Below, piece after piece: positions 43,725-52,460 of a stretch of 64,000 bases of DNA. Origin of the DNA: Chitinophaga pinensis DSM 2588 (GTDB lineage: Bacteria; Bacteroidota; Bacteroidia; Chitinophagales; Chitinophagaceae). The stretch spans positions 2,784,001 to 2,848,000 of the forward strand of contig NC_013132.1 of NCBI RefSeq assembly GCF_000024005.1. Direction: 5' to 3'. Each line of letters starts with the position of its first letter. The stretch's first letter is position 1. The notes beneath the pieces are model-generated. The model had not been told where the DNA came from. It saw only the letters and a program-made list of their open reading frames with translations, and did not search any database. The position numbers and the translations under genes are program-made.

Positions 43725-45842
43725 ATGAAACGTTTTCTGTTAACAGTAATCGTATTACTGTCGTATTACTTTGCTTTCTCCCAGGCGCCCCACACCGTTC
43801 GTTATGACCTGTATGTCTCCGATTCCATGATGCACAATCATGGTAAAATGATACATGCAATGGTGATTAATGGTGGTATTCCTGCGCCGGTATTAACCTT
43901 CACAGAAGGTGATACCGCTGAGATCTATGTGCACAATAAAATGGATATGGAAACATCCGTACACTGGCATGGGCTGATACTGCCCAATCGCTATGATGGG
44001 GTGTCCTATCTTACAACTGCACCCATCAAGGCCGGAGAAACGCATCTCTATAAATTTCTGCTTGTGCAGAATGGTACCTATTGGTACCATTCTCACACTA
44101 TGTTTCAGGAGCAGAGCGGGATGTATGGCGCCTTTATTATCAAAAAAAGAAATGCACCCACCCAGCTGGAACATACGTTGTTGCTGAGCGACTGGACAAA
44201 TGAAAATCCGGCCCAGGTAGACCGGTCTTTGCACATGGCGACCGACTGGTATGCAGTAAGAAAGAACAGCGTGCAGAGTTATACAGAAGCTATTAAAGCC
44301 GGTCGTTTTTCCACCAAAGTGACGAACGAGTGGAAACGCATGCTGGCCATGGATGTCAGTGATGTATACTACGATCAGTTATTCAGTAATGGTAAACCGG
44401 TAGAAGTACAAACACAATTCAGGAAAGGAGATAAGGTAAGATTGCGCGTAGTTAATGGTAGTTCTTCTACTTATTTCTGGTTGAAATATGCCGGTGGAAA
44501 AATTACCGTTGTGGCCAATGATGGGATGGATGTCGAACCGGTGATTGTAGATCGTCTTATTGTAGGTGTTGCGGAGACATATGATGTAGAGGTGGATATT
44601 CCTGCGGACAGCAGTTATGAATTTCTTGCCACTGCGGAAGACCGTACGCGTGCTACTTCCGTCTTTCTGGGAAATGGTCCGCAGCAGAAAGCCGAACCTT
44701 TACCACGCCTCAGATATTTTGATGGCATGAAGATGATGAATGACATGATGAAGATGAATGGCCAGATGAATGATATGGGTATGTCAATGAGCTTGCAGCA
44801 GATGGATATGAATGCGGTAATGTATCCCGAAGATCCGGGTGTGACATTGAATTATGCCATGCTGAAATCGCCTGTGAAAACCACTTTACCGGAAGGCGCT
44901 GTGAAGGAATTACATTTCAATCTGACAGGCAATATGAATCGTTACGTATGGACGATCAATAATAAAACGGTTTCTGAATCAGATAAGATTCTTATTAAAA
45001 AAGGAGAGAATGTGCGTATCGTACTTTACAATGGTACGATGATGCGGCATCCGATGCACCTGCACGGGCACTTCTTTCGTGTACTGAATGGACAAGGTGA
45101 ATATTCCCCGTTAAAGAATACGCTGGATATAATGCCGATGGAGACAGATACATTGGAATTTGCCGCTACGGAAAGTGGCGACTGGTTTTTCCACTGTCAT
45201 ATTCTCTATCACATGATGAGTGGTATGGGACGTATTTTCAGTTACCAGGAATCTCCGCCTAATCCGGAAATTCCTGATCCTAAGAAAGCGATCCGCAAGA
45301 TTTATGCAGATGATCGTAAGATCCATGCTGCTGCCAGGATTGGTCTGGAAAGTAACAGCAGTGATGGTGAAATCGTATTTGCCAATACACGGTACCGTTT
45401 TCAGACGGAATGGCGCGCAGGATATAACGGAGAGAATGGTTATGAAACGGAAAGCCATTTCGGGCGCTATCTCGGACAGATGCAATGGCTGTTTCCTTAC
45501 ATAGGATGGGATATGCGTTACCGCCGTATGCATGAACCGGAGAAGAATCTGTTCGGACAGGTCAGTACCAGGAACCGCCGTAATGTATTACATGCAGGTC
45601 TGGAATATACTTTACCGATGCTGATCATTGCCGATGCATCCGTTGATACCGATGGGCGATTACGCTTTCAGTTAAGCAGGGAAGATGTGCCTATCACCCG
45701 CAGATTACGTTTCAATTTTATGGCGAATACGGACAAAGAGTACATGGCCGGTTTCAGGTATATTATGACGAAGTATTTCTCGCTCTCCTCACACTACGAC
45801 AGTGATATGGGACTGGGCGCTGGTATAACAATTACCTATTGA
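43725..45842 (+). CDS. Multicopper oxidase (CopA-like) with CopB-like C-terminal domain
   Basis: 705 residues after a signal peptide (LLTVIVLLSYYFAFSQA). The oxidase part (to about 515) has all copper motifs: HWHGL (near 79), WYHSHTMF (near 119), HPMHLHGHFF (near 441) and HCHILYHMMSGM (near 490). A Met-rich loop (MKMMNDMMKMNGQMNDMGMS, near 335-360) is typical of copper-tolerance oxidases that turn Cu(I) into Cu(II). The last ~175 residues look like part of CopB, an outer-membrane beta-barrel copper protein: ARIGLESNSSDGEIVF, FPYIGWDMRYRR, LRFQLSREDVPITRRLRFNF, ending GAGITITY. Fusion of the two is the odd point. A terminator follows 53 nt later. Confidence 0.9.
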   Translation: MKRFLLTVIVLLSYYFAFSQAPHTVRYDLYVSDSMMHNHGKMIHAMVINGGIPAPVLTFTEGDTAEIYVHNKMDMETSVHWHGLILPNRYDGVSYLTTAPIKAGETHLYKFLLVQNGTYWYHSHTMFQEQSGMYGAFIIKKRNAPTQLEHTLLLSDWTNENPAQVDRSLHMATDWYAVRKNSVQSYTEAIKAGRFSTKVTNEWKRMLAMDVSDVYYDQLFSNGKPVEVQTQFRKGDKVRLRVVNGSSSTYFWLKYAGGKITVVANDGMDVEPVIVDRLIVGVAETYDVEVDIPADSSYEFLATAEDRTRATSVFLGNGPQQKAEPLPRLRYFDGMKMMNDMMKMNGQMNDMGMSMSLQQMDMNAVMYPEDPGVTLNYAMLKSPVKTTLPEGAVKELHFNLTGNMNRYVWTINNKTVSESDKILIKKGENVRIVLYNGTMMRHPMHLHGHFFRVLNGQGEYSPLKNTLDIMPMETDTLEFAATESGDWFFHCHILYHMMSGMGRIFSYQESPPNPEIPDPKKAIRKIYADDRKIHAAARIGLESNSSDGEIVFANTRYRFQTEWRAGYNGENGYETESHFGRYLGQMQWLFPYIGWDMRYRRMHEPEKNLFGQVSTRNRRNVLHAGLEYTLPMLIIADASVDTDGRLRFQLSREDVPITRRLRFNFMANTDKEYMAGFRYIMTKYFSLSSHYDSDMGLGAGITITY

Positions 45843-45885
45843 TAAGCAGCGCATTTCTTTCTGCAGCACAAGTTATAGGGTATAT

Positions 45886-45922
45886 AAAAAAACGAACGGG
45901 TGTATGATTACACCCGTTTCTA
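45886..45922. terminator. Terminator after the copper operon
   Basis: AACGGGTGT (45895-45903) pairs with ACACCCGTT (45910-45918), flanked by an A run before (45886-45892) and T-rich sequence after. Confidence 0.8.
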
Positions 45923-46006
45923 CCTAAACCTACAACTGTTTATTACTGTAATTATTTTTTTTCGTGTTTCGTGACACAAATGTAACACCTCGAAAGGTTA
46001 TATGAA

Positions 46007-46132
46007 AAACCAATATTTCGGTTTAAGAAACCAATTTTTCGGCTTGTCTAAAGAAAATATTGGCATCGGAGAAATTGGATATTTTTTCCGTGAAATTGGC
46101 ATTGACCAGCAACTGTTTGCGAGCTACTTTTG
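46007..46132 (+). promoter_or_regulatory. Five-copy CCAAT/ATTGG repeat array and promoter before the barrel gene
   Basis: AAACCAATATTTCGG (46007-46021) and AAACCAATTTTTCGG (46028-46042) are 21 bp apart. In opposite orientation the motif recurs with ATTGG at 46059-46063, 46074-46078 and 46095-46099, the last two again 21 bp apart. A promoter follows: ATTG (46101-46104), 20 nt, TACTTTTG (46125-46132, TAnnTTTG). Pairs of repeats 21-22 bp apart just upstream of a promoter are the usual target form of LytTR-type regulators; that assignment is inference. Confidence 0.55.
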
Positions 46133-46232
46133 TGTCATCAGATTTATACAGCAGCTGCGATATAAAAGAATCAACAAAAGACTAATAAAGACAGAATATA
46201 AGATTAACAGAAAAGATTTAAAACGAAAGACG
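46133..46232 (+). other. 5' untranslated leader of the barrel gene
   Basis: About 95 nt, A-rich, between the predicted transcription start and ATG 46233. No stable hairpin or ribosome-binding site stands out; A-rich leaders are common in Bacteroidota. Confidence 0.4.
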
Positions 46233-46805
46233 ATGAAAAAGACAATTAAGGCAGGCGTAACTACATTAGCATTATTATTAGCAGTAGCAGTAGGCGTAAA
46301 GGCACAAACGAAAGGAAATAGTGATTCACAGAGACCATCATTCTCTCTGAGTGTTGGTCCGGAAGCAGGAATACCGGTTGGAAGTTTCAGTGACTATTAT
46401 AAATGGTCCTTAGGCGGTTCCGTACAGGCAGATTATGCTATCATCAAGAAGACTTTATATGTAAACCTGAATGCAGGATTTGCAAATGTATTCGCAGATG
46501 ATATCCCTGGTTTGGATGATTTGCAGTGGATTCCCGTAAAAGCAGGGTTAAGGTATTATCCATTCCAGCACAATAATCTGTATGTAGAGGGCCAGGCCGG
46601 TGTAAACTTTATCACCAACGGTCCGATTGGCAACAAAACAGCGGCATTCACCTATAGCCCACAGATCGGTTATCTGATCCCATTGGGTAAAGGAAATTAC
46701 CTGGATGCTGGTGTTAAATTCGATGGCAATTCAAAATTTGTAGATGGCGGCGATGCGGCTAATCTGATAGGTTTGAGAGTTGCTTACACATTTGGCTTGA
46801 AATAA
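46233..46805 (+). CDS. Outer-membrane beta-barrel protein
   Basis: 190 residues: signal peptide (MKKTIKAGVTTLALLLAVAV, cleavage after VKAQ) and an eight-stranded-type barrel with alternating strands (SFSLSVGPEAGIPVGSF, LYVNLNAGFANVF, LYVEGQAGVNFIT, YLDAGVKFDGN), ending AYTFGLK with a suitable C-terminal strand. It is similar in form to small OmpW/OmpX- or PorT-like barrels. A frame opens earlier at 46002, but its first 77 codons cover the promoter and repeats, so ATG 46233 is the start. Confidence 0.8.
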   Translation: MKKTIKAGVTTLALLLAVAVGVKAQTKGNSDSQRPSFSLSVGPEAGIPVGSFSDYYKWSLGGSVQADYAIIKKTLYVNLNAGFANVFADDIPGLDDLQWIPVKAGLRYYPFQHNNLYVEGQAGVNFITNGPIGNKTAAFTYSPQIGYLIPLGKGNYLDAGVKFDGNSKFVDGGDAANLIGLRVAYTFGLK

Positions 46806-46855
46806 GTACAGTAAGATAGGACATAATTGTTTAAGGGGTTTATAATCAAACGAAG

Positions 46856-46890
46856 TAGGGCCTTCCTTTTGGAAGGCCCTATTGTATTTT
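46856..46890. terminator. Bidirectional terminator
   Basis: TAGGGCCTTCC and GGAAGGCCCTA form a perfect 11-bp stem with a TTTT loop between the convergent barrel and AraC genes; a T-rich tail follows on the + strand. Confidence 0.85.
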
Positions 46891-46909
46891 ATGCGATGGA
46901 AAGATAAAA

Positions 46910-47842
46910 TTAAGCGACAGATAACTTCTTGAAATCAGAAGGGTTTTCGTCGGCAAACTTCTTAAAGAAACGACTGAAATGTGAACTGGTATCGAAGTTT
47001 AGCTGGTCCGAGATTTCCTTTACGCTGAGAGAGGAAGTCGTCAGTAATAATTTCGCTTCCAGGTACAGGCGACTGTGAATTACCTGTAAGGCATTTTTGC
47101 CGGTTTCCTGTTTCACAATCTCACTCAGGTGTTTTGCGGAGATATGTAACATATCCGCATATTCCTGTACCGTTCGTTTATCCAGGAAATGTTCTTCCAC
47201 CATATCACGAAAATTGATGAAGGTGGAATATTGTCTTGTTAACTGGTGGTTCGGTCTGCTCTCCTGACATTTCTCAAATGCACGGTTCACTTCATACAAG
47301 AGTTCTACGACCTGCAGACGTACGATCTGCAGGAAAAAAGGACTACCTTCCCTGTACTCGCGGTCTATTCTTTCGAACAGTTGTTTTGTTTTCTGGAAAT
47401 GAACATCTGACAAGGTGTATACCGGTGCGCAGGAAGGATTCAGATCGATCAGCGGATCAAGCGCACTTTGCTTGATAAAACTGTCGGTAATAAATTCCTT
47501 CTTGAACATGACCATGTATAACAGGAGGTCGTCAGAAGCATTGTCAAATGAGGTAATATGTTTAGGCGATACGATGTGCAGTGATTTCGGACCTACGTCA
47601 AACGTAAAGGCGCCGATCGTTTTCTGGCAGGTGCCGCGGATACATAAAATAATAGCATAGTGATCGGTCCTGATAGGCGCGCCACTTTTTACGCTCCCCT
47701 CATTGCTCAGTACAGCAAAATTGTCAGGGTGCAGCAACTCATCGTATTTATCCATCCCGAAACTTTGTGTCACCGGTTTGTCAAGTGACAGATAATAACG
47801 TATCGTGGACGGTATATCGAATATTGGCAGGTTCGTGTTCAT
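46910..47842 (-). CDS. AraC-family transcriptional regulator
   Basis: 310 residues. N-terminal cupin-type domain (IILCIRGTCQKTIGAFTFDV) and C-terminal two-HTH domain (VQEYADMLHISAKHLSEIV and SVKEISDQLNFDTSSHFSRF, ending PSDFKKLS). This subgroup typically controls a nearby reductase or transporter. Its neighbours here are the barrel gene (convergent) and the Ada-like gene (divergent, 106 bp away). Confidence 0.9.
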   Translation of the reverse strand: MNTNLPIFDIPSTIRYYLSLDKPVTQSFGMDKYDELLHPDNFAVLSNEGSVKSGAPIRTDHYAIILCIRGTCQKTIGAFTFDVGPKSLHIVSPKHITSFDNASDDLLLYMVMFKKEFITDSFIKQSALDPLIDLNPSCAPVYTLSDVHFQKTKQLFERIDREYREGSPFFLQIVRLQVVELLYEVNRAFEKCQESRPNHQLTRQYSTFINFRDMVEEHFLDKRTVQEYADMLHISAKHLSEIVKQETGKNALQVIHSRLYLEAKLLLTTSSLSVKEISDQLNFDTSSHFSRFFKKFADENPSDFKKLSVA

Positions 47843-47898
47843 AATCAGGGTGCAAAATTACGGTAAAAATCAGTGTAAAGAACTCCGCAAGAACCGGG

Positions 47899-47929
47899 TT
47901 TAAGTCATAAAGTCGAACGGCTACTTTTG
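47899..47929 (+). promoter_or_regulatory. Promoter of the Ada-like gene
   Basis: TACTTTTG at 47922-47929 matches the -7 consensus TAnnTTTG. TTTA at 47899 is a possible -33 element at about 20 nt spacing. The start codon is at 47949. Confidence 0.5.
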
Positions 47930-47948
47930 TATTGTAAATGAAATAGAT

Positions 47949-48803
47949 ATGACTACACAGGAATTGACTGATTATGAGCGTATCGCCAACGCAATTGACT
48001 ACCTGAAGGAGAACTTCAAAAAGCAGCCCTCACTCGAGGAAATTGCGGAGAATGTTTACCTCAGCCCCTACCATTTTCAACGTATGTTTACGGAGTGGGC
48101 AGGGGTAAGTCCGAAGAAATTCACCCAGTATCTGAGCGTTGAGTACGCCAAAACACTGTTAAAAGAGAAGCAAACTTCCCTTTTTGATACTGCCATAGAA
48201 ACCGGTCTCTCAGGTACCGGCAGGCTACATGATCTTTTTATGAAAATAGAAGGCATGACACCGGGAGAGTACAAAAACGGGGGAGAAGCTTTGTCGATCA
48301 ATTACAGTTTTGCAGAAAGCCCGTTTGGTCCACTTATTCTGGCGGCTACTCCTAAGGGGCTTTGTTATCTCGCATTTGGAGAAAACCGGGATCTGGCCTT
48401 TCGGGAGTTACAGGAACAGTTTCCTAACGCTCGTTATACACAGGTACTGGATATGATCCAGCAGAACGCCCTGTATTTCTTCACCCAGGATTGGAGTACC
48501 CTGGGAAAAGTGAAATTGCACCTGAAAGGCACCCCGTTTCAGTTAAAGGTCTGGGAAGCGCTTTTACAGATCCCCATGGGCGATCTCTCTACTTACGGAC
48601 AAGTAGCGATAGCCGCCAAAGCGGACCGGGCCTATCAGGCAGTCGGTACGGCTATAGGTAATAATCCGGTTGCTTTTCTTATCCCCTGTCACCGGGTAAT
48701 CCGTTCAAATGGTGAATTTGGTGAATATCACTGGGGAAGTACGCGTAAAATGGCGATGATTGGCTGGGAAGCGGCAAAGAGTGCTCCGTTTGACAAGGCT
48801 TGA
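47949..48803 (+). CDS. Ada-like AraC-HTH + O6-methylguanine-DNA methyltransferase
   Basis: 284 residues. An AraC-type HTH domain (about 10-105: SLEEIAENVYLSPYHFQRMF and TPGEYKNGG) is fused to an O6-alkylguanine transferase (about 115-275). The latter has the active-site Cys in IPCHRVIRSNGEFGEYHWG (near 247) and the helix STYGQVAIAAKADRAYQAVG. It repairs alkylated DNA by taking the alkyl group onto Cys. It lacks the N-terminal zinc/phosphotriester domain of E. coli Ada, so it cannot be switched on by that route; this shorter form is common in Bacteroidota. Confidence 0.92.
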   Translation: MTTQELTDYERIANAIDYLKENFKKQPSLEEIAENVYLSPYHFQRMFTEWAGVSPKKFTQYLSVEYAKTLLKEKQTSLFDTAIETGLSGTGRLHDLFMKIEGMTPGEYKNGGEALSINYSFAESPFGPLILAATPKGLCYLAFGENRDLAFRELQEQFPNARYTQVLDMIQQNALYFFTQDWSTLGKVKLHLKGTPFQLKVWEALLQIPMGDLSTYGQVAIAAKADRAYQAVGTAIGNNPVAFLIPCHRVIRSNGEFGEYHWGSTRKMAMIGWEAAKSAPFDKA

Positions 48804-48819
48804 ACGTCCCATTACATCG

Positions 48820-48893
48820 CTATTACACCGTAATTACGCCGTTATCTCTCCGTTCATGAACGAAGAGATAACGGCGTAATTGCGGTGTAATAG
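48820..48893. repeat. 74-nt near-perfect palindrome
   Basis: Two 37-nt arms centred at 48856/48857 (CGTTCA|TGAACG) match except at two positions (48831/48882 and 48850/48863). It begins 16 nt after the Ada-like stop. There is no T run, so it is not a standard terminator. As RNA it would be a long hairpin; as DNA it could extrude a cruciform. Confidence 0.85.
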
Positions 48894-49321
48894 GGAGATA
48901 CATCGAAGAATTAGTAAATATTTCGAAGGTAAAATTCACATTTTTATAACTATTCCCTGTTATACCTGTATACCCCAATACTTACAAATAAGAGATAATC
49001 TTAATCCTTCTTTTTTCTTTGTTTAGAGTCTTCAGCTACCGCAAAAAGAGCACCCGCACTGCTATAGGAATGCTGGTAAAATGTCTATTTTACATCCGGT
49101 CTAAATGATTGAGGAACAGTTATATATACTGATCAAGTCCACCTTATCTCCACCTCTCCTCCGGTACTGCACTATCTACCCTTCGGGCGTAATAAATATT
49201 TCATATACATTTTAGCAGTATCTTTACTACAATTAATAAAAACCCGATATTACATTTGCATACAGAACCATGTAATATTTAACCCTTTAAACTGTTAACT
49301 GAAAAACCTTGGACCGCCCAA
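48894..49321 (+). promoter_or_regulatory. Control region of the first T6SS block
   Basis: About 430 bp, AT-rich, no credible gene. TACATTTG at 49251-49258 matches the -7 consensus TAnnTTTG and would give a leader of about 60 nt before tssH. The -33 element is not clear. No other structure was found. Confidence 0.45.
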
Positions 49322-51772
49322 ATGACCCTGACTACATATACCATATATGCTCCTGAGGTGCAATCTGCTATTCGCATTGCACAGGCACTGGCCAAAGAAC
49401 ATCACCATGCTAATTATACGCCTGCCCACTTATTGCTGGCATGTCTGCACAAGGAAGTCGGAATAACGCCGCAGCTACAGGCAATGAACATCGATACTTA
49501 TTACCTGGAAGAATGGGCAGAGGTAAGACTGGATAGTGTCCCGAAAGCAGGCCGTTTACCAGAACAGCCGGACGCAGACGAATATGCAGCGAATGTGCTG
49601 CAGGAAGCAGATGCCGTAAGACTGGAATACGATCTCGATGCAGCTGACGCCTGGTGCGTACTTGTTGCTATCAGCACGCCTGGGGTAGGCTTCTCTTTCG
49701 AGCAACTGAAAACATTTCCTTTGCAGCGGGCTCAATTACTCTCGCATTTCAACAAGAAAGATAGTAACGGCGCAGCGCCCAAGACGACCATCGTCACCGG
49801 CAAAAGCGTCGCACAGAAATATATTTATAAACTCACAGATCCGCAGCGACTCCAGGCGAAACATGCACTGGCTGGCCGCGATGCGGAAGTGCGTACGATG
49901 ATGGAAATACTGACCCGTAAAGGACGTTCCAGTATTCTTATCACGGGAGAAGGCGGCGTGGGTAAAACCGCACTGGCAGATGCACTGGCAAGCGCTATTT
50001 TGCAAAAACAAGCACCTTTGCAATTGCAGCAAACCGATATCTATGCACTGGATTATGGTGCATTCATAGCAGGAGCTGCGTATAAAAATGAGCTGGAAGA
50101 CAGATTGCAACAGATCATGTCACAATTGCAGGAAGCTGGTCGCCATGTACTGTTCATCGACAATCTGCACACCCTGCTGGATAAACAGCCGGGATCTGCG
50201 GGAGGCATCGGCAATGTACTGAAAGCAGCGATGAACAAGGGCGATATCACACTTATTGCTACCAGTACTCCGGAAGGTTTCCGTAAACTGATAGAGCCGG
50301 ATGGCCTGCTGCGTCACTGTTTTGAAGTAGTGCAACTGGCAGAGCCGGATGAAGCAACAGCTGCCCGTATGATACAGGCAGTAATGCCGGATTATGAAAG
50401 CTACTATAACTTAAAAGTAGCGCCGGAAGTGATCAGTGAAGCGATTAAACTGTCACGCCGTTATCTGAAGGAAAGAAGTTTACCGGATAGCGCTGTGAAC
50501 CTGCTGGACCGTACACTGGCCGCCATCCGTACCACCCAGGATACCGGAAAGATTACACTGGATGATCTGAAAGCAAAACTGGAAGCGGCAGGTGATAGCC
50601 GGGAAGAACTGCGCTGGTGGTATCAGCAATGTATGCAGCGTTATAGTGCATTGGTCACTACACGTCTGCAACCACAGCAGGACATTTACAAAATTGACAA
50701 TGAAGCTGCCCTGAAAACAGCTTTGCTCGATATCATTGCGCAGCTGGAACCATTGGTAGAAACACAGCACGTCGCCGTGACAGGTATCGACCTGGCCACG
50801 ATGATTGCGGAAAGTACCGGTATTCCATTGGGTAAGATCCAGTCAGGCGAACGTGAGCGCCTGGTGAATATGGACCTCGAATTGCGGAAGAGAGTGGTGG
50901 GGCAGGATCATGCCCTTAAAACAGTCTCCGAAGCCATCCTGGAATCACGTTCCGGTCTCAGCAGACCAGGACAGCCAATAGGCTCATTTTTCTTCCTGGG
51001 GCCGACCGGAACCGGGAAAACGGAATTAGCGAAATCTTTGGCAGACTTCTTGTTCCAGGATGAACGGTGCATGATCAGATTTGACATGTCCGAATTTAAA
51101 GAAGAACACTCGGCGGCATTACTATATGGCGCTCCGCCGGGCTACGTGGGATATGAAGAAGGGGGCCTGCTGGTAAATAAAATCCGCCAGCAACCTTATG
51201 CCGTAGTATTGTTTGACGAAATCGAAAAAGCGCATCCATCAGTATTCGATATTTTCCTCCAGATAATGGACGAGGGCAAATTGCATGACCGCCTGGGTAA
51301 AACCGGTGATTTTTCAAATGCCCTGATCCTGTTTACATCCAACATCGGTAGTGATGTGATCGCCCAGTCATTCAGACAGGGAGTGATCCCCGCCTCGCAA
51401 CAACTGATGGAGATTATGGCCAGAAATTTCAGACCCGAATTTCTGGGCAGGCTGACAGAGATCGTTCCATTTGGTCCCATTCAGCAGGAAAATGTCGTGA
51501 AGATTTTTGATATCCATTTAAAACATCTGCTGCAATTGTTAACGCAGCAGCAAATAACCCTCGACGTTTCTGTCGCCGCAAGAGAAAAGCTGGCAGCAGA
51601 AGGGTATTCGCCGTTATATGGCGCACGTCCATTGAAAGAAGTGATCCGGAGCAGACTGAGAAAGCCCTTGTCACGAATGATCATTGAAGGCAGTCTGCAG
51701 CCCCATACGACCGTTAAACTGGATATTGACGCTCAGGGTGAGCTACAATGGCAAGCCGGCGCGCAGGGATGA
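49322..51772 (+). CDS. tssH: T6SS sheath-disassembly ATPase ClpV/TssH
   Basis: 816 residues, class I Clp ATPase. The N-domain is at about 1-140. AAA-1 has Walker A GEGGVGKTALAD (near 209) and Walker B HVLFIDNLHTLL. AAA-2 has Walker A GPTGTGKTELAK (near 560), Walker B VVLFDEIEKAH and the arginine-finger region FRPEFLGRLTEIVPF. Within a T6SS locus it is the ATPase that recycles contracted TssB/TssC sheath. It starts the first T6SS block, 57 nt before tssB. Confidence 0.93.
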   Translation: MTLTTYTIYAPEVQSAIRIAQALAKEHHHANYTPAHLLLACLHKEVGITPQLQAMNIDTYYLEEWAEVRLDSVPKAGRLPEQPDADEYAANVLQEADAVRLEYDLDAADAWCVLVAISTPGVGFSFEQLKTFPLQRAQLLSHFNKKDSNGAAPKTTIVTGKSVAQKYIYKLTDPQRLQAKHALAGRDAEVRTMMEILTRKGRSSILITGEGGVGKTALADALASAILQKQAPLQLQQTDIYALDYGAFIAGAAYKNELEDRLQQIMSQLQEAGRHVLFIDNLHTLLDKQPGSAGGIGNVLKAAMNKGDITLIATSTPEGFRKLIEPDGLLRHCFEVVQLAEPDEATAARMIQAVMPDYESYYNLKVAPEVISEAIKLSRRYLKERSLPDSAVNLLDRTLAAIRTTQDTGKITLDDLKAKLEAAGDSREELRWWYQQCMQRYSALVTTRLQPQQDIYKIDNEAALKTALLDIIAQLEPLVETQHVAVTGIDLATMIAESTGIPLGKIQSGERERLVNMDLELRKRVVGQDHALKTVSEAILESRSGLSRPGQPIGSFFFLGPTGTGKTELAKSLADFLFQDERCMIRFDMSEFKEEHSAALLYGAPPGYVGYEEGGLLVNKIRQQPYAVVLFDEIEKAHPSVFDIFLQIMDEGKLHDRLGKTGDFSNALILFTSNIGSDVIAQSFRQGVIPASQQLMEIMARNFRPEFLGRLTEIVPFGPIQQENVVKIFDIHLKHLLQLLTQQQITLDVSVAAREKLAAEGYSPLYGARPLKEVIRSRLRKPLSRMIIEGSLQPHTTVKLDIDAQGELQWQAGAQG

Positions 51773-51828
51773 TCAGGCGAACTGACAGAAGAACCATAGA
51801 ACATTTATTGTTGTAAAAACCAATTGAT

Positions 51829-52275
51829 ATGAATGACAATTACGGGATTGGTGGTAATGAGGTGAAACTCGACGCCAATGAAGCCATTGTTGAGATCTCT
51901 CATAACCGGACCCTGTTTGCTGAAAAGTTGACCCAGCAAACGCCTGTTAAACCGGAAATCGTGCAGGGACTTACCACTGTAGAAGGAGTATTTGAACATT
52001 ACAAACCGGCTGTAAACATGCTGTTTCATGATGCAGAAGGACGTACTGTTCCGGAAAACCTGGAATTCCACAACCTGGGCGACTTCGGTATTAAAGGAAT
52101 TACCGCACAGAGTACATTCCTCGACAACCTTGCCACAGAAAAAGAACAGTATTTGAAAATCATGAAACACCTTAAAACAAATAAGGTGCTGAAAGCTGCT
52201 CTTGCCGATCCTGCTGCCCGACAGGCCCTGCTGGAATCGATAAGATCACTGGTGGCTGATCTTGAAAAGAAATGA
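51829..52275 (+). CDS. tssB: T6SS contractile sheath small subunit TssB
   Basis: 148 residues. The signature PENLEFHNLGDFGIKGI corresponds to the TssB motif before the sheath-handshake strand. The C-terminal helix (LADPAARQALLESIRSLVAD) is the part that packs on TssC. It belongs to the subtype iii form from Bacteroidota. It lies between tssH and tssC; a 185-bp gap with a heptamer-repeat element separates it from tssC. Confidence 0.9.
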   Translation: MNDNYGIGGNEVKLDANEAIVEISHNRTLFAEKLTQQTPVKPEIVQGLTTVEGVFEHYKPAVNMLFHDAEGRTVPENLEFHNLGDFGIKGITAQSTFLDNLATEKEQYLKIMKHLKTNKVLKAALADPAARQALLESIRSLVADLEKK

Positions 52276-52294
52276 TTGAAGAAGAAATCATCTT

Positions 52295-52450
52295 AGAATT
52301 AAGAATTAATAATTAATAAATAAGAATTAAAGTGCAACGCCTGATCCATTTATCATCCGGTGGTGAATGCTTAAAGACTGATAAGTCCATTAATTCTCAA
52401 TTGAAACATGTAAGACCAATTCTTAATTCTTAATTCCTAATTCCTAATTG
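52295..52450. repeat. Heptamer-flanked intergenic element 1 (tssB-tssC)
   Basis: The left end (52295-52330) has GAATTAA-type units; the right end (52418-52449) has inverted TTAATTC/CTAATTC units finishing CCTAATTGAA. The interior of about 90 bp has no clear hairpin. The layout is like the elements at 55914-56087 and 63859-63983. Confidence 0.7.
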
Positions 52451-52460
52451 AACAAGTCTT

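Noticed and set aside
43893..44234. 113-residue - strand frame in the oxidase gene
   Set aside because: Antisense to well conserved copper-site motifs; shadow frame.
46002..46232. N-terminal extension of the barrel gene by 77 codons
   Set aside because: It covers the 21-bp-spaced repeats and the -7 box TACTTTTG, and would place a proper signal peptide in the middle of the protein.
42116..49321. Insertion sequence or integrase remnants around the palindromes and copper genes
   Set aside because: No transposase or integrase motif and no paired terminal repeats around genes were found.
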